Shown in pieces: positions 7,412-14,837 of a stretch of 59,947 nucleotides of DNA; positions within the stretch are counted from its first letter, which is position 1; each line of letters opens with the position of its first letter. The translations under genes and the position numbers were made by a program. The notes beneath the pieces are model-generated. The model was not told where the DNA came from. It saw only the letters and a program-made list of their open reading frames with translations, and ran no database searches. The DNA comes from Rhodocyclaceae bacterium (GTDB taxonomy: Bacteria > Pseudomonadota > Gammaproteobacteria > Burkholderiales > Rhodocyclaceae): contig JAQTNK010000026.1 in assembly GCA_028713915.1 (NCBI GenBank), positions 1 to 59,947 of the forward strand. Direction: 5' to 3'.

Positions 7412-9759
7412 CAGAACTCCTCCCACTCCGGCGCCGGCAGCCTGGGCGGCGGCATGAGCCGCGGCTGAATGGCAGCGGCACGCGGCAGCGCCGCGGCGAC
7501 GCCGCCGCGGATCGGGGCGCCGCCGTCCCGGCCCGCGCCCGCTGGCGGCGTCGCGGCCGCGACCTTGAACATGCCGACCGCCGCCACCAGGGCTTGCGCG
7601 TCCTGTTCCAGGCTTTCGGCCGAGGCCGCCGCCTGTTCCACGAGGGCCGCGTTCTGCTGCGTCGCGTCGTCCATCTGCGTGACCGCCTGGGCGATCTGGG
7701 CGATGCCCGCGGCCTGCTCGCCGCTGGCACTGCTGATGTCGGTGACGAGGCTCGCCACCTGGCGGAAGCTGCTCACGACTTCGTCCATGGTGCGTCCTGC
7801 CTCCTGCACGATGCGCGCGCCGCCCGCCACCTTGCCGACCGATGCGGCGATCAGGCCCTTGATCTCCTTCGCCGCCGCCGCGCTGCGCTGCGCCAGGTTC
7901 CTGACTTCGCTGGCCACCACGGCAAAGCCGCGTCCCTGTTCGCCGGCCCGCGCCGCCTCGACGGCGGCGTTCAGCGCCAGGATGTTGGTCTGGAAGGCGA
8001 TCGCGTCGATGACGCCGACGATGTCGGCGATCTTCTCCGAGCTGCCCTGGATCTCCGCCATGGTTCCCACGACGCGCCTGACCATTTCGCCGCCCTTGGC
8101 GGCAACGGCGTTAGAGCCTTGCGCCAGTGCGTTGGCGCGCTGGGCGTTGGCGGCGTTCTGCGCGACCGTGTCGTTCAGCTGCGCCATCGAACTCGCCGTC
8201 TGTTCCAGGCTCGAGGCCTGCTCCTCGGTGCGGCTGGAAAGATTTTGATTGCCCGCGGCGATTTCCTTCGCCGCGACGTTGATCGCGTCCGCCGTTTCCT
8301 TGATGCTGCCGACCACTTCGCGCAAGCGGTCGACGGTGGTGTTGGTGTCGTCCTTCAGTTGTCCGAAGACGCCGGCGTAGTCGTCCTCGATCTTCTGCAC
8401 GAGGTCGCCGTGGGCGACGCGGTTCAGCACCGCCGAGGTCGTCGCCAGCGCCCGCTGCGTATTGTCGAGCATGCGGTTGATGCCTTCGCCGAGCTTGGCG
8501 AAGAAGCCTTCCTTGCCTTCCAGGGCGACGCGCTTGGCGAGATCGCCGCCGCTCGCCGCGGCGACGATGTCGGCGATTTCGCGCTCCACCCTGACTTCGC
8601 TCGTGCGGTCCACCCATTCGCCGACGGAACCGAGGCGGCGGCCGTCGGCATCGAAGACGGGATTGGTGGCGACGCGATACAGCCGCCCGCCGATGTCCAT
8701 GTCGGTGATCGCCAGTTCCTTGAGCTCGGCCAGGCGCTTGTGCGCCGCTTCCGGGTCGCTGTAGAAAATGCCGATGCTGCCGCCGACGAAGTTCGCGGCG
8801 GCGAAGCCGGGATGCCGGCGCTGCAGTTCGGGCTCGAGCGCGTTGATCGTCGCCGCCATGGTCTTGTTGGCGTAGATGACCTTGCCCGAGACGTCGGCGA
8901 TGCGCACCGCCGTGCTGACGCAATCGAGCGCCAGCTTGATGCGCGTCATCTCGTCGGCGACGCGGCGGCTTTCGGCGACGTCGGCGCGCAGCACCGCCTG
9001 CATCGCCTGCAGGCCGTGCAGCACCTGGCCGATCTCGTCCTCGTTGGCGATAATTATGTCGTTGTCGTAATTGCCGGCGCCGATGGCGTCGAAGTATTCA
9101 TTGACGCGGCGCAGCGGCCGGGTCACGGCGCGGCCGACGAAGGCAGAGACGAACAGCACGAAGGGAATCCCGGCCAGCAGCGAGACGCCGAGCAGCTTGA
9201 GCACGAATTCGTCGGCCTGGGCTTCGACTTTGGCGAGCGAGATCTTCATGCTGACGAGGCCGAGGACTTCGCCCTCTTTCACCAGATGGCAGGTCAGGCA
9301 GTTCTTGCCCAGGTAGTTCTTCTGCGCCAGCGCCGGGATGACGGCGCGCAGGTAGTGCTCCTGCTCGTTGACCGCGAAGAAAGGCTTGCCGCTGGCGAAG
9401 ACGCCGGCCTCGACGGCATCGGCGGCGCGCTCGGTGCTGCTGCCGGGACCGAACTGCCCGTTCACCGCCGCGCCGCGGATGATGGCGAGTTCCTGGATGT
9501 TGTCGCTGCTCTTGACCTGGTCGAGGAAGACGGCGCGCTGCGCGATGGTGCCGGTCAGCATCATGCCGGTCAGCGCCGACAGCGTCATCTGGTGCACGCT
9601 GTTGGCGAAATCCTGCGCCTGCATCACCGCGTTGTTGCGCTGCTCGTGGTGCACCCAGGCGATCAGGCCGCACCCGATCAGGCCCGCCATCAGCAGGATG
9701 CCGCTCAACAGCCGGACCCAGATGCGGCGGCCGTTGAACCAGGCGACGAGCCGTGTCAC
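7411..9759 (-). CDS. Methyl-accepting chemotaxis protein with periplasmic c-type haem motif
   Basis: 782 residues from the GTG at 9759, which sits behind a GGGGGA; an upstream in-frame start (9846) would add an Arg-rich tail before the first membrane segment. TM1 spans about residues 15-36 and TM2 about 190-212. The periplasmic domain between them contains C-L-T-C-H (about 154-158), the attachment motif of a c-type haem, so the receptor probably senses redox state, NO, O2 or a similar ligand. HAMP follows TM2, then a PAS-like region (about 290-400), a second HAMP-like stretch and a full signalling domain with the conserved hairpin tip ([16 protein letters not shown]). The C-terminus is E-W-E-E-F, matching the x-W-x-x-F pentapeptide that tethers CheR and CheB. 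CheD is encoded just upstream. A candidate c-di-GMP riboswitch precedes the gene. Confidence 0.93.
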   Translation of the reverse strand: MTRLVAWFNGRRIWVRLLSGILLMAGLIGCGLIAWVHHEQRNNAVMQAQDFANSVHQMTLSALTGMMLTGTIAQRAVFLDQVKSSDNIQELAIIRGAAVNGQFGPGSSTERAADAVEAGVFASGKPFFAVNEQEHYLRAVIPALAQKNYLGKNCLTCHLVKEGEVLGLVSMKISLAKVEAQADEFVLKLLGVSLLAGIPFVLFVSAFVGRAVTRPLRRVNEYFDAIGAGNYDNDIIIANEDEIGQVLHGLQAMQAVLRADVAESRRVADEMTRIKLALDCVSTAVRIADVSGKVIYANKTMAATINALEPELQRRHPGFAAANFVGGSIGIFYSDPEAAHKRLAELKELAITDMDIGGRLYRVATNPVFDADGRRLGSVGEWVDRTSEVRVEREIADIVAAASGGDLAKRVALEGKEGFFAKLGEGINRMLDNTQRALATTSAVLNRVAHGDLVQKIEDDYAGVFGQLKDDTNTTVDRLREVVGSIKETADAINVAAKEIAAGNQNLSSRTEEQASSLEQTASSMAQLNDTVAQNAANAQRANALAQGSNAVAAKGGEMVRRVVGTMAEIQGSSEKIADIVGVIDAIAFQTNILALNAAVEAARAGEQGRGFAVVASEVRNLAQRSAAAAKEIKGLIAASVGKVAGGARIVQEAGRTMDEVVSSFRQVASLVTDISSASGEQAAGIAQIAQAVTQMDDATQQNAALVEQAAASAESLEQDAQALVAAVGMFKVAAATPPAGAGRDGGAPIRGGVAAALPRAAAIQPRLMPPPRLPAPEWEEF

Positions 9760-9780
9760 GCCGGTTTCCCCCGGCCGGCG
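9759..9780 (-). promoter_or_regulatory. Hairpin presenting the chemoreceptor ribosome-binding site
   Basis: On the minus strand CGCCGG (complement of 9775-9780) can pair with CCGGCG (complement of 9759-9764), leaving a 10-base loop that holds the GGGGGA ribosome-binding site. The last stem base is the G of the GTG start. This could serve as part of the expression platform of the upstream riboswitch, but a 6-bp hairpin in GC-rich DNA can also arise by chance. Confidence 0.35.
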
Positions 9781-9884
9781 CCGCGGCACGGCAGGACGCG
9801 CGTCGGCACGATGACGGCAAGATGAAAGCGCGGGGCAGAGGCGCAATCCATAGGCGGCTACCGGTAGTGGTCGCGAAAACGGTG

Positions 9885-9980
9885 GCTGGCCCCGGCGGTT
9901 CCTCGGTCATAGGCGGCAGCCCTTAGACCGGAACTTTGCGCTCCCGGGCTTTCGGCCGGGATAGCCCTTGGCGGAGTCGA
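9885..9980 (-). promoter_or_regulatory. Candidate class I cyclic-di-GMP (GEMM-I) riboswitch
   Basis: The minus-strand RNA shows the GEMM-I layout in order: AAGGGC at the start of the core, a P2 hairpin closed by a GAAA tetraloop, the linker GCGCAAAG (GACGCAAAG in the Vc2 aptamer), then a P3 beginning CCGGUCUAAGG and closing with GACC and GGAAC. A CUCCG / CGGGG pairing can form P1. The base equivalent to Vc2 G20 is G, which predicts c-di-GMP rather than cGAMP as ligand; the intercalating A47 equivalent is present. A perfect TATAAT lies just upstream. The aptamer is 125 bases before the chemoreceptor start. A covariance-model search with the c-di-GMP-I family would be decisive. Confidence 0.75.
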
Positions 9981-9992
9981 AAATGCGAGTCG

Positions 9993-9998
9993 ATTATA
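9993..9998 (-). promoter_or_regulatory. -10 element (TATAAT) of the chemoreceptor unit
   Basis: A perfect TATAAT on the minus strand would start transcription near 9986, directly at the 5' edge of the predicted riboswitch. No good -35 box lies 16-18 bases upstream; that spacer is a GC palindrome. Its position supports a separate transcription unit for the chemoreceptor and the PP2C gene. Confidence 0.5.
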
Positions 9999-10070
9999 GC
10001 GTCGCGGCGCCGGCGCCGATATCGTGGAATTCGCTAGATCGACCTAGGAATTTTCCGAATCCGCGCCGCT

Positions 10071-10730
10071 CTAGAAGAGTTCCACCTCGCCCGCCACCGG
10101 CTTGCCGGCGATGCTGTCGACGTAGCTCATTTCCTGGCTGGCGATGACGTTGTTGTGCAGCGAGCGCAGGCGCTTGACCTTGGCGCGGCCGCTGGCCGGA
10201 AAGTAGATGACCATACGCGGATAGATGTCGCCGACGTCCTCGGCGATCACCTTGAGTCCTTCGGCGGAAAGGTAGTCGCGCACGAAGGCGATGTTGCGCT
10301 GGCCGACGTCCGTCATCTTTTCCAGGATGCGGCCGCCGCCGAAGATCTTGACTTCGAGGTTCTCGCGCCGGCCGCCGTTGCGCATGATTTCGTTGATCAG
10401 GTGCTCCATGGCGTAATTGCCGTAGCGCGTCGCGGCGCCGAGGCCGCTGGCCTTCCAGTCGCCGCCGTCGGCGGCGTTGGCCGGCAGCATGAAATGATTC
10501 ATGCCGCCGATGCCTGTCGCGCGGTCGCGGATGCAGGCGGAAATGCACGAGCCCAAGGTCGTGCTGACGCCCTCGTCATGCCGGGTGACATAGTATTCGC
10601 CCGGCAGGATGCGCGCTGCATAGGTCGCCAGGGTGTTGTTCCAATGGCGCCTGACGTGCTCGAAGCCCGGCAGCGCCGGCGCGGGCGGCGGCCGGTCGGC
10701 GGCGGTGGCGGGAGGAGTGGCGGTCGTCAC
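10071..10730 (-). CDS. cheD: Chemoreceptor glutamine deamidase CheD
   Basis: 219 residues. The CheD catalytic Cys is in T-T-L-G-S-C-I-S-A-C (about residue 61) and the His in G-G-M-N-H-F-M-L-P (about 78), with the family block K-I-F-G-G-G and the C-terminal K-P-V-A-G-E-V-E-L-F. CheD deamidates glutamines of chemoreceptors and can bind CheC or phosphatases. The N-terminal 25 residues are Pro/Ala-rich and outside the domain. It follows the HDOD gene by 15 bp on the same strand and precedes the haem chemoreceptor, its likely substrate. Confidence 0.93.
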   Translation of the reverse strand: MTTATPPATAADRPPPAPALPGFEHVRRHWNNTLATYAARILPGEYYVTRHDEGVSTTLGSCISACIRDRATGIGGMNHFMLPANAADGGDWKASGLGAATRYGNYAMEHLINEIMRNGGRRENLEVKIFGGGRILEKMTDVGQRNIAFVRDYLSAEGLKVIAEDVGDIYPRMVIYFPASGRAKVKRLRSLHNNVIASQEMSYVDSIAGKPVAGEVELF

Positions 10731-10745
10731 GGCGGCGGCAAGACC

Positions 10746-11618
10746 TTAGGTGCCCGGCGTAAACAGTTGTTCGATCTCGGCGATGGCGGCTTGCGTTTCG
10801 CGCACGGCGGGCTCGATGCAATCGGCCGTCAGTCCCGTCAGCACCCAGGCGAATGGGTCGATGGGCGTCACGTCGGCCGGATCGACGGTATCCAGTTCGG
10901 CCATCAGCGCGAGGCTGTTGGCGATATGCACCAGCGCGACTTCGCGCGGATGGCGCGCGGCGGCGGCGATGTCGTGGTGGCAGGCGATGCACTCTTCCAG
11001 CAGCGGCGGCAGATGCCACTGCCGCGCCAGTTCGCCGCCGACGGCGGCGTGGTCGAAGCTCATCACCTGGCGTTCGGCCTGGAACACCGGCAGTTCGTCC
11101 TCGCTGTCGAGCACCAGCTTCAAGGCTTCGCGCGCCATGTGAGGCATGCGGTTGAAAATCACGAGTTCGCCGATGTCGTGCAGCAGGCCGGCGGTGAACA
11201 AGGCATCCGGATCGCAGCGGCGCGCCAGCTTCGCCAACTGGCGCGCGATCAGCGCGCAGAACAGGCTGTGGCGCCAGAAATTGGCCATCGACACGAGGTC
11301 GTTGGGCAGGCCGGCGAAGCACTTGGCGACGGACATCGACAGGGACAGATTGCGGATCTGCGACGTGCCGATGATGGACACCGCCTTGCCGACCGTGCCC
11401 ACCGCCGAAGGGAAGCGGTAGAGCGCGCTGTTGGCGACTTTCAGCAGGCGCAGCGTGAACGCCGGGTCCTGGCCGACGGCCTTGGCGATGTCGGCGGACG
11501 AGCTGTCCGGATCGTCGATGAGCCGGCTGATGCGCAGATAGACGTCCGGCAGCGTCACCAGGCCGCCGATGTCCTTCACCAGGTCGCTGGCCGTTTGTCC
11601 CATGCGTTCCGTTTCCAT
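10746..11618 (-). CDS. HDOD domain protein
   Basis: 290 residues. The HDOD domain occupies about residues 15-215 (V-T-L-P-D-V-Y at the start, V-G-Q-D-P-A-F-T-L-R-L-L-K-V-A-N-S, and A-G-L-L-H-D-I-G). The HD pair H-D is kept but a GYP motif is absent, which separates it from c-di-GMP phosphodiesterases. HDOD proteins are signalling scaffolds or regulators whose chemistry is mostly unknown. It lies 6 bp after a REC protein gene and 15 bp before cheD, so it belongs to the same operon. An in-frame ATG at residue 6 is an alternative start. Confidence 0.88.
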   Translation of the reverse strand: METERMGQTASDLVKDIGGLVTLPDVYLRISRLIDDPDSSSADIAKAVGQDPAFTLRLLKVANSALYRFPSAVGTVGKAVSIIGTSQIRNLSLSMSVAKCFAGLPNDLVSMANFWRHSLFCALIARQLAKLARRCDPDALFTAGLLHDIGELVIFNRMPHMAREALKLVLDSEDELPVFQAERQVMSFDHAAVGGELARQWHLPPLLEECIACHHDIAAAARHPREVALVHIANSLALMAELDTVDPADVTPIDPFAWVLTGLTADCIEPAVRETQAAIAEIEQLFTPGT

Positions 11619-11624
11619 CGCAGG

Positions 11625-12251
11625 TCAGTTGCCGGGCCGCGGCGGCGGCGCGCCGCCATCGGCCGTGTCGGCGGCATCGGCCGTGTCGGCGGCATCGGCC
11701 GCGCCATCGATGATCGCCGAGCCATCGGGACCCCAGCGCACCTTGGAAGCCGCCGGCGCCGGCTCGCGCCGCGGCAGCGCCGCGCCCGCGGCGCTGGCCT
11801 GGGCCGCCAGCAGCCGGTTCTCCAGCATGAGCTCGCGGTAGTTGAGCGCCTGGGCGATGGCCGACACCAGCACGTAGTCGTTCCAGGGCTTGGACAGGAA
11901 GCGGTAGATGTCGGCGCCATTGACGGCGTCGGCGAAGGCGTTGAGGTCGGCGTAGCCGGAAATGATCAGGCGCGCCGCGTCGGGCTGCATTTCGCGGATG
12001 CGCGCGAGGAACTCGACGCCGTTCATGCCCGGCATGCGGTAATCGGCGAGGAACAAGTCGAATTCCTGCTCGCGCGCGCGTTCCAGCGCCGCCGCCGGCG
12101 CCGTGAAGGTTTCCACTTGCAGCCGGTAGCTGAGGCAGCCGTAGCTGCACGGCACGCTCAGCAGCAGCCGGCGCAAGGAATTGACGATGCCGACTTCGTC
12201 GTCGACGATCATGATGCGGCTCGCGGTGGGGAGCGCGGTGACGGCGGTCAT
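11625..12251 (-). CDS. Single-domain response regulator (REC) with low-complexity tail
   Basis: 208 residues from the ATG at 12251, which overlaps the HD-GYP stop (ATGA). The receiver domain covers about residues 10-135 with V-D-D-E, the acceptor Asp in L-F-L-A-D-Y-R-M-P-G-M and the switch Lys in S-K-P-W. An extension with a likely helix follows, then a low-complexity Ala-Asp-Thr tail encoded by an 18-bp direct repeat. There is no output domain, so it probably acts through protein contacts, perhaps with the adjacent HDOD protein or HD-GYP enzyme. The receiver resembles those of the neighbouring HD-GYP and double-REC proteins, which suggests local duplication. Confidence 0.9.
   Translation of the reverse strand: MTAVTALPTASRIMIVDDEVGIVNSLRRLLLSVPCSYGCLSYRLQVETFTAPAAALERAREQEFDLFLADYRMPGMNGVEFLARIREMQPDAARLIISGYADLNAFADAVNGADIYRFLSKPWNDYVLVSAIAQALNYRELMLENRLLAAQASAAGAALPRREPAPAASKVRWGPDGSAIIDGAADAADTADAADTADGGAPPPRPGN
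11657..11700 (-). repeat. 18-bp direct repeat in the REC protein tail
   Basis: Two exact copies of an 18-base unit (11657-11674 and 11675-11692) are followed by a partial third. In frame they encode a six-residue Asp-Thr-Ala-Asp-Ala-Ala type unit near the C-terminus of the response regulator. Copy number may vary between strains. Confidence 0.8.
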
Positions 12252-13555
12252 TTCACCTCCTGCCTGACGTAGAACGTCAGCGTCTGCCGCTCGGCCGCTT
12301 CGAGCTTCGTCAGCTGATCTATGACGCCAGCATCGAGATGATGGCCCTTGGCGAGCAGCAGATAGCCGTCCTTGTGCATGAGGTCGCGCGTCAGCACCAT
12401 GCCCGGCCGCGCGCTGCCGGGACGCATCGGCACCTCGACGATCTCGTCCTTCAGGCTCTCCGCCAGCATGGCGGCGAAGACGTGCGCCACTTGCGGATCG
12501 TAGCGCTTGCCGCTGTTGTCGAGGATGAAGGTCAGCGCTTCGGCCGGCTTCAGCGGCCGGTTGACCAGCAGGCCCATTTGCAGCGCGTCGTAGTCGTTGG
12601 TGACGGTGAGGATGCGCGCGCCGAGCGGGATCGCCAGGCCGGCCAGCCGGTCGGGGTAGCCGCTGCCGTCGAAGTTCTCGTGGTGGTGGCGGATCAACAG
12701 CGCCGCGCCCTTCAGCTGGCTGACGCCGAGAATCACCATCTGGCCGGCGACCGGATGCTTCATGACCTCGGCCCGCACCTCCGCCGACATGCTGTTGAAG
12801 GGACGATCGAGCACGGCGTCGGGCAGGCCGATCTTGCCGATGTCGTGCAGCAGGGCCGCCATCAGCACGTCCTGCGCCGCGGCATCGTCCAGCCCCAGGC
12901 GCTGCGCCAGCCCGCGCGCGAGCTCGGCGACGCGCCGCGAGTGGCCGGCCAGCTTGCCGTGGCGCAATTCGATGAGGCCGGAGAAGACGCGCACCGTGGC
13001 CATGAAGCCGCGCTTCAATTCCTTGTGCGCCTGTTCGAGGAACGCCAGGGTCTGCTGCACTTCGGCGGTGCGGGCCGCCACCTTCTGTTCGAGTCCGGCG
13101 TTGAGTTCCTTCAGCTCTTCGTTCTGGCGCCGGGTCAATTCTCCCAGGCGCGCATTCTCGCGCTCCAGGCGCTTGCGCTCGAGCGATTCCTTGATCGTGT
13201 GGATGATTTCGTCGTCGTCCCACGGCTTCGAGATGTAGCGGTAGATCTCGCCCTGGTTGATGGCGTCGATGGTCGAAGCCATGTCGGCGTAGCCGGTGAG
13301 CAGCAGGCGCACGACGGACGGCCAGCCGGCGCGCACCTGGCGCAGGAACTTGGCGCCGTCCATGTTCGGCATGCGCATGTCGGAGACGACGAGGTCGACC
13401 TCCTCGCGGCCGAGAACCTCGAGGCCTTCGGCGCCGCTCTCCGCCGTCAGGATGCGGTAGCCGTGCGGACGGAACAGGCGCCGCAGCGACGACAGGATGC
13501 CAGCCTCGTCGTCGACGAACAGCAGCGTCAAAGGCCGTTCGGCGGCTTCGCTCAT
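12248..13555 (-). CDS. REC-HD-GYP cyclic-di-GMP phosphodiesterase
   Basis: 435 residues. Receiver domain about 8-125 (F-V-D-D-E, D-L-V-V-S-D-M-R-M-P, I-S-K-P-W), a coiled-coil linker about 130-180, and an HD-GYP domain about 190-370. All catalytic landmarks are present: H-S-R-R, L-L-H-D-I-G-K-I-G, H-P-V-A-G and H-H-H-E-N-F-D-G-S-G-Y-P. It should hydrolyse c-di-GMP under phosphorylation control. It lies in an operon between the double-REC gene (40 bp upstream) and the single REC gene (4-bp overlap). Confidence 0.95.
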   Translation of the reverse strand: MSEAAERPLTLLFVDDEAGILSSLRRLFRPHGYRILTAESGAEGLEVLGREEVDLVVSDMRMPNMDGAKFLRQVRAGWPSVVRLLLTGYADMASTIDAINQGEIYRYISKPWDDDEIIHTIKESLERKRLERENARLGELTRRQNEELKELNAGLEQKVAARTAEVQQTLAFLEQAHKELKRGFMATVRVFSGLIELRHGKLAGHSRRVAELARGLAQRLGLDDAAAQDVLMAALLHDIGKIGLPDAVLDRPFNSMSAEVRAEVMKHPVAGQMVILGVSQLKGAALLIRHHHENFDGSGYPDRLAGLAIPLGARILTVTNDYDALQMGLLVNRPLKPAEALTFILDNSGKRYDPQVAHVFAAMLAESLKDEIVEVPMRPGSARPGMVLTRDLMHKDGYLLLAKGHHLDAGVIDQLTKLEAAERQTLTFYVRQEVK

Positions 13556-13595
13556 GATGCGCTTCGGCGCGGGCGGCAGGCCGGGCGGCGAAGGC

Positions 13596-14573
13596 TCACG
13601 CGGCCTCGCCTCCCGCTTTCCTGACCATGTCGGCCAGGATCCGGTTCTCGAGGACCATGCGGCGATGCGCCAGGGCCTGGGCGACGCAGGCTTTCAACTC
13701 GTAATCCTGCCAGGGCTTGGCGACGAAGCCGAAGATGTGCGCGGCATCGACGGCGTCGATGAGGTCGTCTTGCGTCAGCTTGCCGCTGATCAGGATCCGC
13801 GCGCAGTCGGGCTGCTTTTCGGCGAAGCGCTGCAGGAGATCGACGCCGCTCATCTCGGGCATCTTGAAGTCGGCCAGGATGCAGGAAAAGTTCGTCGCCT
13901 CGGCCATCTTCAGCGCTTGCTGCGCCGAGGTGGTCACCAGCACCTTGTTCTTGTCCTCTTCGAGCACGGCGGCGCCTTGGCTGGACAGCTCGGAGCGGAT
14001 TGCGGCAAACAGGTCGTCGGCGCGCGTGCGGTTGGACAAGACGCGCGACAGGCTGCTGAGGATCGATGCTTCGTCGTCGACGATCAGGATGTGGTCGACT
14101 TCGTCGGCCAGCAAAGGCGGCACGGCAATCTCGCGTTCGCGCACGAGGCCGGCCAGGCGCCGGTTCTCCTGCAGCGCCAGGTTGAATTCGATCGCCTGCG
14201 CCACCGAGCTTTTCAGGAAGTAGTCGTGCCAAGGCTTGGGAATGAAGCGGTAGATGTGGGTCTCGTTGACCATCTTCACCAGCCCGTCCATGTCGGTCTG
14301 GCCGCTCAGCACCAGCCGCGCGCATTCCGGCTGGAGCGCCGCGAGCGCCTTGAGGAACTCCAGCCCGCTCATGCCGGGCATGCGATAGTCGCTGATGACG
14401 ACATCGAAGCTCTGGCTCCTGGCGCGTTCCAGCGCCTGGGCCGGATCGCTGAAGCCTTCGACCTCGTAGCGGTAGCGTCCCAGCGGCGGCGTACTCAGTT
14501 CCCGACGCACCGCGCTGACGATGTTCAGCTCGTCATCGACGACCAGGACGCGGCGGAAGAGTGCGGAATTCAT
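13596..14573 (-). CDS. Tandem double receiver (REC-REC) response regulator
   Basis: 325 residues from the ATG at 14573 with AGGAGG upstream. REC1 spans about 8-130 (V-V-D-D-E, V-V-I-S-D-Y-R-M-P-G-M, P-K-P-W) and REC2 about 160-310 (I-V-D-D-E, I-L-A-D-F-K-M-P-E-M, A-K-P-W). REC2 has an insertion of about 35 residues after its first helix (S-N-R-T-R-A-D-D-L and following). There is no output domain. Two acceptor Asp residues allow phosphotransfer or integration of two kinase inputs. It is first in the minus-strand signalling operon and divergent from the hemerythrin-kinase gene, a likely phosphodonor. Confidence 0.92.
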   Translation of the reverse strand: MNSALFRRVLVVDDELNIVSAVRRELSTPPLGRYRYEVEGFSDPAQALERARSQSFDVVISDYRMPGMSGLEFLKALAALQPECARLVLSGQTDMDGLVKMVNETHIYRFIPKPWHDYFLKSSVAQAIEFNLALQENRRLAGLVREREIAVPPLLADEVDHILIVDDEASILSSLSRVLSNRTRADDLFAAIRSELSSQGAAVLEEDKNKVLVTTSAQQALKMAEATNFSCILADFKMPEMSGVDLLQRFAEKQPDCARILISGKLTQDDLIDAVDAAHIFGFVAKPWQDYELKACVAQALAHRRMVLENRILADMVRKAGGEAA

Positions 14574-14837
14574 GAACTGCCTCCTGAAGAGTGTGCGGGC
14601 TCGGGATCGGTCGGCCGCCTGCCGCATATTACCGAACAGTGCGCCCTTGTAGACCGACGCGCGCAGATTATCGAACGCCGCGGCGGCGCAGGCGGCTCCG
14701 CGGCCGGCGCGCCGTCATGCCAGCGGGAAAAAAGAGGTAGCATATCCAGGCTCGGAATGGGCTTGACGGCAACGCCAGGGGGCAGCCGGCAAGCGGCTTT
14801 CCGCTGGACGATTCAGCCTTCGGGGGAAGACGCTACG

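Noticed and set aside
7594-9825. 743-residue plus-strand open frame
   Set aside because: Antisense to the chemoreceptor; low-complexity composition and no start signals.
9885-9980. cGAMP (GEMM-Ib) identity for the riboswitch
   Set aside because: The base aligned with Vc2 position 20 is G; the cGAMP-preferring variants have A there.
10155-12272. 705-residue plus-strand open frame opposite cheD and its neighbours
   Set aside because: It is antisense to cheD, the HDOD gene and the REC gene, is rich in Arg, Gln, His and Val without a domain, and has no ribosome site. Long antisense frames are common in DNA this GC-rich.
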